Source: Rhodanobacter sp. ANJX3
GTDB taxonomy: Bacteria; Pseudomonadota; Gammaproteobacteria; Xanthomonadales; Rhodanobacteraceae
Length of the DNA stretch: 64,000 nucleotides
Direction: 5' to 3'
Assembly: GCF_014200755.1 (NCBI RefSeq)
Contig: NZ_JACHCM010000002.1
Location: forward strand, 62,001 to 126,000
Shown: positions 42,374 through 52,250 of the stretch, in pieces
Layout: each line of letters opens with the position of its first letter
Numbering within the stretch: position 1 is the stretch's first letter
Position numbers and translations under genes: made by a program
The notes under the pieces: model-generated
Seen by the model: only the letters and a program-made list of their open reading frames with translations
What the model was told of the DNA's origin: nothing
Database searches by the model: none

Positions 42374-43102
42374 TCAGTTCCTCTGCCAGTCGTCGGCGGC
42401 TTCGGCTTCGGCCTGCATCAGGTCGGCGTCGTTGCGGATGGTGCGCGGTACCAGCACGCGCGGCTCGATCGACACCGGCTCGTAGATCACGCGCTTCTGC
42501 TCGGGGTCGTAGCGCACTTCGACGTTGCCGATCAGCGGGAAATCCTTGCGGAACGGATGCCCCACAAAACCGTAGTCGGTGAGAATGCGGCGCAGGTCCG
42601 GGTGACCGTCGAAAATAATGCCGTACAAGTCGAACGCCTCGCGCTCGAACCAGTTCACGCCCGGCCAGATGAGAGTGAGCGACGGCACCACCGGCAGCGT
42701 GTCGTCGTCGCAGAAAACGCGCAGACGCAGGCGGCAGTTGTGCACGATCGATAGCAGATGCACGACCGAAGCAAAGCGGCGCGGCTTGTCCTCGTTGAGC
42801 GGTCGGCTGGCCCAGTCGAAACGGCCCATCGCCTGGCCTTCCACGCCGCGCGAAAAGCCAGTGCTTGAAACCGAGTCGGTATCCCATTCGACCTGGCTGT
42901 AGCCGAGGTAGTCAATACCGCACAGATCCACCAGTTCGCTGAACTGGAATGCCGACTCATCGCGCAAAGCGGTGGCGACCGCGATGAGATCGGCGGCGGA
43001 CAGTTCGGCGGTGGTCTCGTTGCGGACCGTGCTGATAGTGAGCGTTTCGCCGAATCGCGCGGCGAGACGGTCGGCCAGCGCGTTCGAATGTGGGTCGGAC
43101 AT
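42374..43102 (-). CDS. nuoC: NADH-quinone oxidoreductase subunit C
   Basis: 242 residues. The 30-kDa subunit signature lies at [20 protein letters not shown] followed by [20 protein letters not shown]. The extra C-terminal 45 residues ([14 protein letters not shown] and a Glu/Asp-rich end) are common in this group. It bridges the hydrophilic arm. Ten bases after nuoB. Confidence 0.96.
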   Translation of the reverse strand: MSDPHSNALADRLAARFGETLTISTVRNETTAELSAADLIAVATALRDESAFQFSELVDLCGIDYLGYSQVEWDTDSVSSTGFSRGVEGQAMGRFDWASRPLNEDKPRRFASVVHLLSIVHNCRLRLRVFCDDDTLPVVPSLTLIWPGVNWFEREAFDLYGIIFDGHPDLRRILTDYGFVGHPFRKDFPLIGNVEVRYDPEQKRVIYEPVSIEPRVLVPRTIRNDADLMQAEAEAADDWQRN

Positions 43103-43112
43103 GAAGAGCCTC

Positions 43113-43670
43113 TTACGAACGCGCGATGGTGCTGGTGCGACGAATTTTTTTCTGCAGCTGCAGAATGCCGTGGATCAACGCTTCGGCCGTCGGCGGGCAG
43201 CCCGGCACGTAGATATCGACCGGCACGATGCGGTCGCAGCCGCGCACCACCGAGTACGAGTAGTGGTAGTAGCCGCCGCCGTTGGCGCAGCTGCCCATCG
43301 AGATCACCCACTTCGGCTCCGGCATCTGGTCGTAGACCTTGCGCAGCGCGGGAGCCATCTTGTTGACCAGGGTGCCGGCCACGATCATCACGTCGGACTG
43401 GCGCGGGCTGGGGCGAAAAATCACGCCGTAGCGATCCAGGTCCAGACGCGCCGCACCGGCGTGCATCATCTCCACTGCGCAGCAGGCCAGACCGAAGGTC
43501 ATCGGCCACATGGAGCCGGTGCGCGCCCAGTTCATCAACGCGTCGACACTGGTGGTGGCGAAGCCGCGCTGGACGATCGGGTTGTCGCCGGCCGGCCGCA
43601 GAATATCGTCGACCAGATTCAGCGGCTCCGGGTTGTGCATCACCCGGCTGATGGAATTGCTCATTCCCAT
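43113..43670 (-). CDS. nuoB: NADH-quinone oxidoreductase subunit B
   Basis: 185 residues from ATG 43670, chosen over ATG 43664 because AGGGG is seven bases upstream; the gene overlaps nuoA by ten bases. Ligands of the terminal [4Fe-4S] cluster N2 are the adjacent C63-C64 ([10 protein letters not shown]), C128 ([10 protein letters not shown]) and C158 (VPGCPP). It hands electrons to quinone. The first 40 residues are a variable leader. Confidence 0.97.
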   Translation of the reverse strand: MGMSNSISRVMHNPEPLNLVDDILRPAGDNPIVQRGFATTSVDALMNWARTGSMWPMTFGLACCAVEMMHAGAARLDLDRYGVIFRPSPRQSDVMIVAGTLVNKMAPALRKVYDQMPEPKWVISMGSCANGGGYYHYSYSVVRGCDRIVPVDIYVPGCPPTAEALIHGILQLQKKIRRTSTIARS

Positions 43671-44017
43671 TCCAGTGCCCCTTTCTTCCAGACGTAAGCG
43701 AAACCGATCACCAGCAGCAGCAGGAACAACGCCATCTCGATCAGCGCCACGGCGCCGATCTTCTGAAACACCACCGCCCACGGAAACAGGAAGGCGATTT
43801 CCAGATCGAAAATGATGAAGAGAATGGCCAGCAGGTAATAGCGCACGTCGAACTGCATGCGGGCGTCTTCGAACGCCTCGAAGCCGCACTCGTACGGCGC
43901 CAGCTTTTCGGCACCCGGGCGGCTGGGGCCGGCCAGCAGGCCAATGGCGAGAAGCGCCAGGCCCAGACCGATCGCCACGGCGATGAACAACAGAACGGGC
44001 CAATATTCGGCAATCAC
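43661..44017 (-). CDS. nuoA: NADH-quinone oxidoreductase subunit A
   Basis: 118 residues from GTG 44017 with GGAGG eight bases upstream. Three membrane helices, and the loop [20 protein letters not shown] with the conserved Cys that reports the active/deactive state in complex I. It is the first gene of the nuo operon, with about 250 bases upstream and a candidate promoter at 44184-44214. Confidence 0.96.
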   Translation of the reverse strand: MIAEYWPVLLFIAVAIGLGLALLAIGLLAGPSRPGAEKLAPYECGFEAFEDARMQFDVRYYLLAILFIIFDLEIAFLFPWAVVFQKIGAVALIEMALFLLLLVIGFAYVWKKGALEWE

Positions 44018-44183
44018 GATGCAACTACCTCCGCGCCGTGCGGCGCATCAGTGACCGCGGGGAAACGGTCTGGCGGCTTTTGGTTCGTCGGGCCGGAGCA
44101 GCGGGGAGCTGATCGACCACACTTGCAGGCGCGAGGCCCGAAGCATGTGACGTTTCGCGAAGAACGGGTCCGCGAACTTGGTT

Positions 44184-44214
44184 ATTGTACCAGCGCGTAC
44201 GGGTACTACGACAA
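44184..44214 (-). promoter_or_regulatory. Candidate promoter of the nuo operon
   Basis: On the minus strand TTGTCG (44214-44209), a 19-base spacer and TACAAT (44189-44184). The leader to nuoA would be about 165 nt. The spacing is long for sigma-70 and the -35 is weak, so this is a candidate only. A small inverted repeat CCGCA/TGCGG lies upstream (44224-44236). Confidence 0.35.
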
Positions 44215-44263
44215 GCACTAATGACCGCAATGTGCGGTTTGACCGCAGATCGCGACGGCGCGG

Positions 44264-44623
44264 TTACATGGTATGCGTGGGACGATCCGAGCTCAGCGTG
44301 CCGGCAAGAATATTCTCGATGCGGCTGCGCGCCGCCTCGGCGTCACCCGATTCGTTGAAGTGCACACCGATGCCGGCCGTGCGGTTACCCTGCGCGCCCA
44401 GCGGACTGATCCATACCACTTTGCCGACCACCGACAGACGCTCGGTTTCCTCGGCCAGCGTGACCAGCAGAACCACCTCGTCGCCCAAGGCATAGTGTTG
44501 CGCTGTCGGCGCAAACAGTCCGCCGTTCTTGAGGAACGGCATATAGGCGTTGTAAAGCGACGGAGCATCTTTGATTTTCAGCGAGATGATGCCCTGTCGG
44601 ACAGCGGCCACCACGGGTTTCAT
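44264..44623 (-). CDS. pilZ: PilZ-domain protein of type IV pilus biogenesis
   Basis: 119 residues, the usual size for the original PilZ. GGLFAPTAQHYALGDEVVLL and GKVVWISPLGAQGNRTAGIG fit the pilus PilZ group. It lacks the RxxxR and D/NxSxxG residues needed to bind cyclic di-GMP, as is known for this group, which works through FimX and PilB. In xanthomonads pilZ directly follows holB; here a GGDEF-EAL gene and a PIG-L gene lie between. It is 141 bases after the GGDEF-EAL gene. Confidence 0.9.
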   Translation of the reverse strand: MKPVVAAVRQGIISLKIKDAPSLYNAYMPFLKNGGLFAPTAQHYALGDEVVLLVTLAEETERLSVVGKVVWISPLGAQGNRTAGIGVHFNESGDAEAARSRIENILAGTLSSDRPTHTM

Positions 44624-44764
44624 ACTTGACTCCTGCCGGCCGAACGCATCGACCGATCCATGCTTCGATCATAAAGGCTGCGCTGGCATCGCACCACCGC
44701 GGCGGCGGCATCGGGTGCAACCGCGCGATGCGTTTTGCGCAGACGCATGGCGTCGATGGCGTAC

Positions 44765-47650
44765 TCAGGCGCCGAGCTGCCGGCCGTCCAGCAGGGACTG
44801 GCGCTCGCCGGACAGCCGACTCCAAGACGGCGGCGGCAGCCAGCCGGCCACCCACGCTGGCACCGAGAAGCCCGGCATCGGGCGCGAAATGGAAAACCCC
44901 TGCAGCTGATGGCAGCCCAGCGACGCCAGCACGTCCCCCTCTTCCGGCGACTCCACGCCTTCGGCGATCACCGACTTGGCCAGCATGCGGGCCGTGGTGA
45001 TCACACCGGCAGCGATGGCCATATTGCGATCGTCGCCGAGGATATCCCGCACAAAACGTTGGTCGAGCTTGATATGTTCGATATCGAGCTGCTGGATATG
45101 GCTCAGCGACGCGCTGCCGGTGCCGAAATCGTCCAGGCCCACGCGAATGCCGCGGCGACGGCACTCCTCGATCACCACGGCGGCCTGCACATGATCCATG
45201 CTCGGACCGGTTTCGGTGATTTCGATGCAGAAGCCGACGTCCATCACTTCGGGATAAGCGTCCAACGCCACGTCGATGTCGCTGAAGAACGCCGGATGCA
45301 GCAGGTGCCGCGTGCTGATGTTCACCGACACCGGAATCGACGCGCCCTGCTGCAGCCATTCCCGGCAATGCTTGAAAGCTTCGCCCAACACGAAGCGACC
45401 GATTGGCCGCGCCAGCTGCGGATCATCCAGTACATGAGTGAAGTTGGCTGGCTCGATCAGACCCAGTTCGTCGTCATGCAGACGGATGAGCGCCTCCATG
45501 CTGGCCACACCTTGCGGCCCCGCAAGACCGTCAACATAGACGATCGGCTGAAACAGTAGCCGCAATCTCGACTGCACCAGCGCCTGGGCGACGCGCTCGC
45601 GCATGGCCTGCAGACGCAGTTGCTCCTGCTCCATCTGCGGCTCGTAGAAGGCGCCGCGATCCTTGCCCTGCTGTTTAGCCGCGTACATGGCCAGATCGGC
45701 ATGGCGTACCAACCCTTCGGCATCGGCGGAATCGAGCGGAAACAGCGTCCAACCGATGCTGGCCGACAGGTGCAGCTGCTCGCCACTGCAATGAAACGGC
45801 AGCCGCAGCGCCTGCAGGATGCAGCGACTGATCGCGTCGAGCTGCTCCTTGCTGTCCAGGCCGGGGATCATCAGCGCAAACTCGTCGCCACCGAACCGGG
45901 CCAGCACGTCGACCGTGCGCAGCAGGCTGCGCACCCGCACAGAAGCTTCCACCAGCACCTGATCGCCGCCGCCGTGTCCGATCGTGTCGTTGACACTCTT
46001 GAAGCGATCCAGATCCAGCACGCCTATGGCCAACAGCGAGGCATGCTGTCGCGTGCCGGCCCGCGCTTTTTCAAGCAGATCGAACAGCAGGCGCCGATTG
46101 GGCAGCCCGGTGACCACGTCGTAGAACGCCAGGCGGTGGACGCTGGCCTGCTGCGTTTTCTGCGACGTGATATCGCGCTGATTCCAGATGCGTCCGTGGC
46201 GGATGCCGTCAATATAGATAGGCGTGAAGTCGCGCAGCAAGATGCGCCCGTCGCGCATGTGGACTTCCTCATCTTTGATGGCCTCTCCTCGGCGCAGGAT
46301 TTCCCGAAGCCGCAGAAATTCCGCGTCGGGATCGCGGTAGGCATGCGTGAGCCGATCGAAGATCACGCTCGATGCCCGGTTCTCTAATTCGGCCGGTGTC
46401 TGCTCGAAGCCGTACAGCTCGCAGAATGCCTTGTTGGCGAACATCACCCGCCCTTCCTCGGAGATCACCAGAATGCCCGAGTGCTGATGCGAAAGAATCG
46501 TGCGGAAATGCTGCAGGTTGAAGCGCAGCTCCCGCTCGGCCGCAAGACGGGCCGCGCGTGCGCGCTGAAATTGGATACCCAGGCCGAGTTCGATCCCCAT
46601 TTCCGAGAACACCTGGATCTCGATAGCGTTGAACGCATCGGCCTCGGCGGTGCCGATGACAAACACACCGACCGCAACGTCATCGATCCGCAGCGGCAAT
46701 GCCAGCAGCGCGCGCAGCGGCATCGCGGGATCGTCCGTCGGGCGCTCGTCGAGTCCGCAAGAAGAGAGGTACCTGACCTGCGGCTCTCCGGCCTGCAGCG
46801 TCAGCCGAGCTATTTCCTCGGCAAACCCTTCAACCAGCACCGTGCTACCGCTGCCTGCCTCGTTGTCGTGGCTGAAGCCATGACGTGCCCGCCACTGGAT
46901 GCCGGGTTCGATCGGGTCCGGCGACAATCCGATCCATGCCAGGGCGTAATCGCCGACGTGTCGGGCAACATGGCAGGCATCGGCCAGCAGTTGCGGTTCC
47001 TCCCCGCTTCGCGAGACCACCTTGATCATTTCGCTGAGCAGCCGCAGCGCCTGCCGCTGGCGCGCTTCCTCGCGCAGCGACTGCAGCAGGCGCATTCGCT
47101 GCTGATAGGCCTCAAGCCCCAGGCCGATACTCCACGCCGCCTGCTGCAACAGCTCGATCATCGCCGTCGAGAAAAAATCGACATCGGAGGAACGTATTAC
47201 CAGACCGGCCTGCACTTCGCCGAAAGTCAGCACCGGCACCGCGATCGACGAAGTGACGCCGTGGCGCCTGAAGGCCATGCGAAAACTCTCCATGCCCGAC
47301 AGGTGCGCGATATCGGCCTCCAGCTGCGGCGTGCCCTCCCAGAATGAGGGCGTCGCCACGGCGAACGGCAGCCGCTCGGGATAAATATCTTCCATTCCCG
47401 CCGGAACGCGCGCCGGTGCGATGCGCCGAAACCATCCAATGGCGCGATCCACCTCGCCAACCATCACCAGACGCGCGCCGATACGCCGCTCCAGCACCTC
47501 GATCACCGCTTCGTAGAGCACGGCAGGATCGAGCGAGCGCAGCAGTAATTGACCGAGATCGGAAAGCACCGCGTACCGGCTTTCGCTGGATACGTTCCGA
47601 GGTTTCAGCCCGGGGTCAACCCGTCGTGGATTCTGATCCGAAGTACGCAT
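44765..47650 (-). CDS. GAF-GAF-PAS-GGDEF-EAL cyclic-di-GMP protein
   Basis: 961 residues from ATG 47650; the ribosome site is weak and the start uncertain. Two GAF-like domains (about 30-180 and 200-360), a PAS domain (370-500), a GGDEF domain with an intact GGDEF near 585, and an EAL domain with MEALIRL near 717, DDFGTG and EGVE retained. Both output domains keep their key residues, so it could make or degrade cyclic di-GMP. No membrane segment is seen, so sensing is cytoplasmic. Its neighbour PilZ and the PilH gene suggest a role in twitching, but a FimX-like function is not shown, since FimX has degenerate domains. Confidence 0.9.
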   Translation of the reverse strand: MRTSDQNPRRVDPGLKPRNVSSESRYAVLSDLGQLLLRSLDPAVLYEAVIEVLERRIGARLVMVGEVDRAIGWFRRIAPARVPAGMEDIYPERLPFAVATPSFWEGTPQLEADIAHLSGMESFRMAFRRHGVTSSIAVPVLTFGEVQAGLVIRSSDVDFFSTAMIELLQQAAWSIGLGLEAYQQRMRLLQSLREEARQRQALRLLSEMIKVVSRSGEEPQLLADACHVARHVGDYALAWIGLSPDPIEPGIQWRARHGFSHDNEAGSGSTVLVEGFAEEIARLTLQAGEPQVRYLSSCGLDERPTDDPAMPLRALLALPLRIDDVAVGVFVIGTAEADAFNAIEIQVFSEMGIELGLGIQFQRARAARLAAERELRFNLQHFRTILSHQHSGILVISEEGRVMFANKAFCELYGFEQTPAELENRASSVIFDRLTHAYRDPDAEFLRLREILRRGEAIKDEEVHMRDGRILLRDFTPIYIDGIRHGRIWNQRDITSQKTQQASVHRLAFYDVVTGLPNRRLLFDLLEKARAGTRQHASLLAIGVLDLDRFKSVNDTIGHGGGDQVLVEASVRVRSLLRTVDVLARFGGDEFALMIPGLDSKEQLDAISRCILQALRLPFHCSGEQLHLSASIGWTLFPLDSADAEGLVRHADLAMYAAKQQGKDRGAFYEPQMEQEQLRLQAMRERVAQALVQSRLRLLFQPIVYVDGLAGPQGVASMEALIRLHDDELGLIEPANFTHVLDDPQLARPIGRFVLGEAFKHCREWLQQGASIPVSVNISTRHLLHPAFFSDIDVALDAYPEVMDVGFCIEITETGPSMDHVQAAVVIEECRRRGIRVGLDDFGTGSASLSHIQQLDIEHIKLDQRFVRDILGDDRNMAIAAGVITTARMLAKSVIAEGVESPEEGDVLASLGCHQLQGFSISRPMPGFSVPAWVAGWLPPPSWSRLSGERQSLLDGRQLGA

Positions 47651-47841
47651 GCAGGTAGCCAGCCGGTAAACGGAGTCCGTCCACCTGCCGTCCGCCCGGA
47701 GGCAAACAGGTCGGCGGCGTTCTTGTCGGTCCAGACAACGCCACCAGCAGCTTTGCACTGGTCCCTAACATCGGCGTGGTCGTTCCCCCTGCGGCGAAGC
47801 TAGCGCTGTCGCTCAACCGATGCAAGGGCCGCACCGATCTC

Positions 47842-48813
47842 TCAGATTTCGCACCAGCCCCAGCGATCGAAGATCCACAGCGAGGGGAGCGCGCACGCCA
47901 GTCGGGCGAAACGCGGTCCGCCCGCGGCTGCATCCGGTAACTCAAGACGATACCTGCCCTCACCGTCGCGCTGCAGCGGCGCCCGCGACCACGGCCAGGT
48001 CTGCACGGACGACCGATCGACCACGCTCAGGCGCAGCAGCGGCCGCAACCACGTCGGCGGCCGCCAGGGGAGCGCATCGCGTGATGTCGGCGACGCCGGC
48101 AAAACCTGCGTATAGCGTTCGACACGGCCGGCAAGCCGGCGCATGCGACTGCCGCTCAAAGCCATCTGGCTATGATGTGCGTTCAGCGCCTGCAGCTTGG
48201 TGGCCGACTGTTCGGGCGTTCCGATCATGTCGACAAAGCGCTCGTGTGCGCTATGTCCGTGGATGAGATAAGCCAGCTGCAGCGGCGCATCCGACAGCGA
48301 TGCCAAAGCCAGCCGGGTCAGCACATAAGCGGAGCCGTGGTCTGGATGACGGTCATCCATCGACGGCATGGCGACGATGTTGGGACAAAACGCACGGATG
48401 GCCGCGGCCAGCTCCTCCACGGCACGCGAACCGGAGTGCAGCAGAACATCGGTCACGCCCATGTCCGGCCATTCCAGCGTTTGCAGCGCGGCCGATGGAA
48501 CAGCCAGCTGTTGCAGCGCCTGACGCAATTCAATGTGGCGACGCTGCCCCCAGCGCTGCCGGTCGGCCGCGCCGATCCACAGTCGCCGCTCGAGCCAGCG
48601 CTGCGGCCAGGGATTGTTCTCGCCCGCGGTCAGCAGCACCAGCTTCACCTCACCGCCGGCGGCGCGGACGCGCTGGATCAGCACGCCGTTGGCGATCGTC
48701 TCGTCATCCGGATGCGGCGCGATCACCAGCAGACGAGTCTGCGCGGAAAAGGCCGGCAGCTTCAGCGTGGAAGACGATGGGCGCACGCTGACGGCCGCGG
48801 CCGTCAACGCCAT
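47842..48813 (-). CDS. PIG-L family deacetylase
   Basis: 323 residues from ATG 48813, overlapping the holB stop by ten bases; the frame is open further but inside holB. The zinc site is APHPDDE (33-38) with HPDHGSAY further on. The family hydrolyses N-acetyl groups from glucosamine-containing lipids or small molecules (bacillithiol, mycothiol and antibiotic pathways). The N terminus has a short hydrophobic run but no clear signal peptide, and the C-terminal 100 residues are not recognised. It is coupled to holB yet unrelated to replication, so it is likely a later addition to this operon. Confidence 0.85.
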   Translation of the reverse strand: MALTAAAVSVRPSSSTLKLPAFSAQTRLLVIAPHPDDETIANGVLIQRVRAAGGEVKLVLLTAGENNPWPQRWLERRLWIGAADRQRWGQRRHIELRQALQQLAVPSAALQTLEWPDMGVTDVLLHSGSRAVEELAAAIRAFCPNIVAMPSMDDRHPDHGSAYVLTRLALASLSDAPLQLAYLIHGHSAHERFVDMIGTPEQSATKLQALNAHHSQMALSGSRMRRLAGRVERYTQVLPASPTSRDALPWRPPTWLRPLLRLSVVDRSSVQTWPWSRAPLQRDGEGRYRLELPDAAAGGPRFARLACALPSLWIFDRWGWCEI

Positions 48814-49739
48814 TGCGCCAGCAGTTCCAGCAGCAGCAGGTCGGCGCGCAGCGGACCGCGCAGACTTTCCCGCGTGCGATTGACCGCGTTGTACCACTGG
48901 TCGAGCGTCTCGGCGTTCAACGCGCTGGCAAGCGGGCCGGGTTTATCCGTGACCTTGGACCGGATTTCATCGGCCGCGGCCTGCGCGGCGAACCACAGGC
49001 GCTGGGCCGGCTCGTTATCCAGCCAGCGCTTGACCACTTCCATCGGCTGACCGCGACCGGCCGCCAGCGCGGCCAGATCCTTGCGCACTTCGAGCCGGCG
49101 ATCGAGCGCGCCTTCCTGCGCCCATGCGCTGGCAAGGCCTGGATTGCCACCCGCAGCCGCCAGCGCGCCGGCCGCGTCACGCACGCCCTGTGCCTGCAGC
49201 CACGCCAGCGCCTCGGCAGCGTCGGGCAGATGAAACTCGATGCGCTGGCAGCGGCTGCGGATGGTCTGCGGCAAACGCCATGGCGCATCCGCCATCAGGA
49301 TCAGCATGGTCTGCGGCGAGGGCTCTTCCAGCGTTTTCAGCAGCGCATTGCCGGCGGCCGGGTTCATCGCGTCAGCTGGATCGATCAGCGCCACCTGCCA
49401 GCCGCCGAACTGGCTGCTCATGGCCAGCCGGGCGGACAGATCGCGGATCTGGTCGACCACGATTTCGCTGCGCTGCACGCCGTCTTTGCGCAGACCGAAG
49501 CTCAGCTCGATCAGATCCGGATGACTGCCCGCCGCCAGCAGCAGGCAGCGACGGCAGTGCCCGCAGGCGTCGCCATCGACCGGCTGCTCGCACAACAGCC
49601 CGTTGACGAAACGCTGCACGAACTCGCGCTTGCCCAGACCTGCAGCGCCGCAGACCAGCAGCGCATGCGGCAGCGCATCGCGCTGACGGCGCGACTGCAG
49701 GCGCGACCAGTGCTCGGCATGCCAGGGCAAGGCGCTCAT
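48804..49739 (-). CDS. holB: DNA polymerase III subunit delta prime
   Basis: 311 residues. A degenerate P-loop (GAAGLGKR at 31-38) and the zinc-binding cysteines C50, C59, C62 and C65 (CGHCRRC) typical of delta prime. AMSSQFGGWQVALIDPADAM and NALLKTLEEPSPQTMLILMA match clamp-loader AAA+ proteins. It joins tau/gamma and delta in loading the beta clamp. Overlaps tmk by four bases and is overlapped by the PIG-L gene. Confidence 0.94.
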   Translation of the reverse strand: MSALPWHAEHWSRLQSRRQRDALPHALLVCGAAGLGKREFVQRFVNGLLCEQPVDGDACGHCRRCLLLAAGSHPDLIELSFGLRKDGVQRSEIVVDQIRDLSARLAMSSQFGGWQVALIDPADAMNPAAGNALLKTLEEPSPQTMLILMADAPWRLPQTIRSRCQRIEFHLPDAAEALAWLQAQGVRDAAGALAAAGGNPGLASAWAQEGALDRRLEVRKDLAALAAGRGQPMEVVKRWLDNEPAQRLWFAAQAAADEIRSKVTDKPGPLASALNAETLDQWYNAVNRTRESLRGPLRADLLLLELLAQWR

Positions 49740-50392
49740 GACGGCCGACCTGCAAATAATTCGGCGATGGCCTGAGTAGCCGCTCTCAGCACGTCGGCCG
49801 GCGACTGGCTGGCATCGAGCACGCGAAAGCGATCCGGCTCGGCCGCCGCGCGCTCCCGATAGGTCGAGCGAATGCGTTCGAAAAACGCATCCGCCTCGAC
49901 CTCGATGCGATCCGCCTCACCGCGACCGGCGGCGCGGGCGCGGCCGGTCGCCACGGGCAGATCGAGCAGCAGCGTCAGATCGGGCTTGAGCCCGGCGCAG
50001 GCCCAGCGCTCCAGCTCGGCGATGCGCTCGACCGGCTGGCCGCGCCCACCGCCCTGATACGCGTAACTGGCATCGGCAAATCGATCGCACAGCACCCACT
50101 GCCCGGTATCGAGCGCAGGGGCAATCACCTCGCGCACCAGCTGCGCGCGTGAGGCGAACATCAGCAGCAGTTCCGCTTCGGCGGTCAGGCCACGCTGCGC
50201 GGGATCGAGCACGATGGCACGTGCAGCCTCGCCCAGTTGCGTACCGCCGGGTTCGCGCGTCTGCACCAGGGTGAAACCATGCTGCTCGATGGTCGCGCGC
50301 AGCCCGGTCAGCAAGGTGCTTTTACCCGCGCCCTCGCCGCCTTCGAGGCTGATGAATTTTCCACGCGTTGTGGCCTGCGCTATAGCACTCAC
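49736..50392 (-). CDS. tmk: Thymidylate kinase
   Basis: 218 residues from GTG 50392, which overlaps the mltG stop (GTGA); a TTG two codons earlier is possible. P-loop LEGGEGAGKSTL, TREPGGT, and CDRFADASYAYQGGGRG with the LID-region arginines further on. It phosphorylates dTMP to dTDP for DNA synthesis. Sits between mltG and holB as in E. coli. Confidence 0.95.
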   Translation of the reverse strand: MSAIAQATTRGKFISLEGGEGAGKSTLLTGLRATIEQHGFTLVQTREPGGTQLGEAARAIVLDPAQRGLTAEAELLLMFASRAQLVREVIAPALDTGQWVLCDRFADASYAYQGGGRGQPVERIAELERWACAGLKPDLTLLLDLPVATGRARAAGRGEADRIEVEADAFFERIRSTYRERAAAEPDRFRVLDASQSPADVLRAATQAIAELFAGRPS

Positions 50393-51426
50393 TGGCAATG
50401 CTTCCGCTGGTAGCAGTCGACATTGCGATTGTGCGCTTCGAGCGTGCTGGCGAATATGTGCCCGCCGTCGCCGCGAGCGACAAAATACAGGTCGTTACCC
50501 GCGGCCGGATGCAGCGCCGCTTCCAGTGCAGGCTTGCCTGGCAGGGCGATCGGCGTCGGTGGCAAGCCGGCGCGGGTATACGTGTTGTACGGCGTATCGG
50601 TAGTCAGATCGCTCTTGTGAATATTGCCGGTGTACTGCGCGCCCATGCCGTAGATCACGCTGGGATCGGTCTGCAGCATCATGTGGCTTTCCAGCCGCCG
50701 CACGAATACGCCGGCGATGCGCGGACGCTCGTCGGCGCGGCCAGTTTCTTTCTCCACGATCGAGGCCAGAATCAGTGCATCGTACGGCGTGGCCAGCAGC
50801 AGATCCTTGTCGCGCAGCGGCCATAGCGCATCGAGCATCTTGCTCATCGCGCCGTGCGCCCGCTTGAGAATATCCAGATCGCTGTCACCTTTCACGTAGG
50901 CATAGGTCTCCGGCAGAAAGCGGCCCTCGGGGGCTTCGCCGGCAGCACCGATTTTCTGCATCACGGTGGCGTCGTCCAGCCCCACGCTGTCGTGCCTGAG
51001 CTTGTCGGCATGGACCAGCGCCTGACGCAGCTCGGCAAAGGTCCAGCCGTCGACGATAGTGAAATTGCGCTGCAGCACCTTGCCGGCGGCCATGTTGGCC
51101 AGCAGCTGGCGCGGCGTCATGCCGGCATCGATGGCATATTCACCGGCATGCAGCTTGCCCGCCACGCGCATCTGCTCGGCCAGCAGACGCCAATAAAGTC
51201 CGTTGGCATCGCTCACGCCGCGCTGCTGCAGGTCCGTCACGATATTCCGGAAACCCGTGCCGCGCGCAATATCGATGCTTTCGCCCGGCGCCGCGACATG
51301 CAGCGGCGCGCTGGTAAAGCGGTTGTAATCGTAGGCGCCGTAGGCCACCCCGCCGACGATGATCAGCAGCACGATCGTCCACAGCGACTTCGCCAACGCG
51401 CCGCCTTTTATCGTTCTGCGGCTCAT
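50389..51426 (-). CDS. mltG: Endolytic murein transglycosylase
   Basis: 345 residues from ATG 51426, overlapping the pabC stop by four bases; the frame is open upstream but lies inside pabC. One N-terminal membrane helix (SLWTIVLLIIVGGVAYGAYD), a LysM-like region, and the YceG domain with the catalytic Glu in ASIVEKETG. It cleaves nascent glycan strands at the inner membrane and may end their synthesis. Confidence 0.93.
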   Translation of the reverse strand: MSRRTIKGGALAKSLWTIVLLIIVGGVAYGAYDYNRFTSAPLHVAAPGESIDIARGTGFRNIVTDLQQRGVSDANGLYWRLLAEQMRVAGKLHAGEYAIDAGMTPRQLLANMAAGKVLQRNFTIVDGWTFAELRQALVHADKLRHDSVGLDDATVMQKIGAAGEAPEGRFLPETYAYVKGDSDLDILKRAHGAMSKMLDALWPLRDKDLLLATPYDALILASIVEKETGRADERPRIAGVFVRRLESHMMLQTDPSVIYGMGAQYTGNIHKSDLTTDTPYNTYTRAGLPPTPIALPGKPALEAALHPAAGNDLYFVARGDGGHIFASTLEAHNRNVDCYQRKHCQ

Positions 51427-52250
51427 CCTGCCTGCTCCATCGAAAACCCCAGTGTGTGCCAATGCTGCTGAACTTTGCGGGTGATGGTACCCGGCGCATA
51501 CACACGATCGCCGAGCAAGCTTACCGGCACGATGCCCCGCACGCTGGAGGTCAGAAAGATTTCCTCGGCCATCCGCAGCGCATCCAGCGAAATATCGCCG
51601 ATTTGCGCCTGCGGAAATGCCTGCAACACCTCGGCGCGCGCCACGCCGGCGACGCCGCAGCGATCCACCGACGGCGTTAGCAGCGCACCGTCGATGACGG
51701 CAAAAACGTTGGCCATGGTGGCGCAGACGACACGGTCGTCGCTGTCGCAGAGCAAGCCCTCGGCAACCGCCGGCTCGTTCCACTCGGCGCGCGCCAGCAC
51801 CTGCTCCAACCGATTGAGATGCTTGATGCCGGCAAGCGCGGGTTGCGCTGCCATTCGCAGCTCGCACAGACGAACGCACACGCCATCCGCATAATTTTCC
51901 GATGGCACGACGGGCGCCGCGAAAGCTGCCACGATGCGGGTCATCGACGGCCGCGCCGGGGGTGCGTAGCCGCGCTCGCCTACGCCGCGGGTCAACGTGA
52001 TGCGCACGACGGCGTGCGGCAGATCACGACGGACAGCACTCGCTTCTTCCCAGAGCTGTCCGGGGTCGGGTGCCGGCATGCGCAGACGTCGGCAGCTCTC
52101 GTCGAGCCGCCGCATATGCCGCTGCCACAGCGGCGCTTTTGCGCCGACGAAGCGGATGCTTTCGAACAGCCCGTCGCCGTAGGCCAGCCCGCGATCCATG
52201 GGAGAAATCGCGCGCTCGGACGAGCCGTTGATCAGCGTGGCCACGGCCAT
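51423..52250 (-). CDS. pabC: Aminodeoxychorismate lyase
   Basis: 275 residues from ATG 52250, which shares a base with the pabB stop (TGATG). Branched-chain aminotransferase fold: LAYGDGLFESIR near the N terminus, the PLP Lys in GIKHLNRLEQVLARAE, and the cofactor loop CATMANVFAVIDG. It releases pyruvate from aminodeoxychorismate to make p-aminobenzoate for folate. The pair with pabB supports this role over a D-amino-acid or branched-chain aminotransferase. Confidence 0.9.
   Translation of the reverse strand: MAVATLINGSSERAISPMDRGLAYGDGLFESIRFVGAKAPLWQRHMRRLDESCRRLRMPAPDPGQLWEEASAVRRDLPHAVVRITLTRGVGERGYAPPARPSMTRIVAAFAAPVVPSENYADGVCVRLCELRMAAQPALAGIKHLNRLEQVLARAEWNEPAVAEGLLCDSDDRVVCATMANVFAVIDGALLTPSVDRCGVAGVARAEVLQAFPQAQIGDISLDALRMAEEIFLTSSVRGIVPVSLLGDRVYAPGTITRKVQQHWHTLGFSMEQAG

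Noticed and set aside
47651-47841. A cyclic-di-GMP riboswitch upstream of the GGDEF-EAL gene
   Set aside because: I looked for the GEMM consensus blocks and could not find them; the gap has no convincing structure.
47616-47963. 115-codon frame between the PIG-L and GGDEF-EAL genes
   Set aside because: It overlaps both neighbours, has no ribosome site and no recognisable sequence; at most a decayed fragment.
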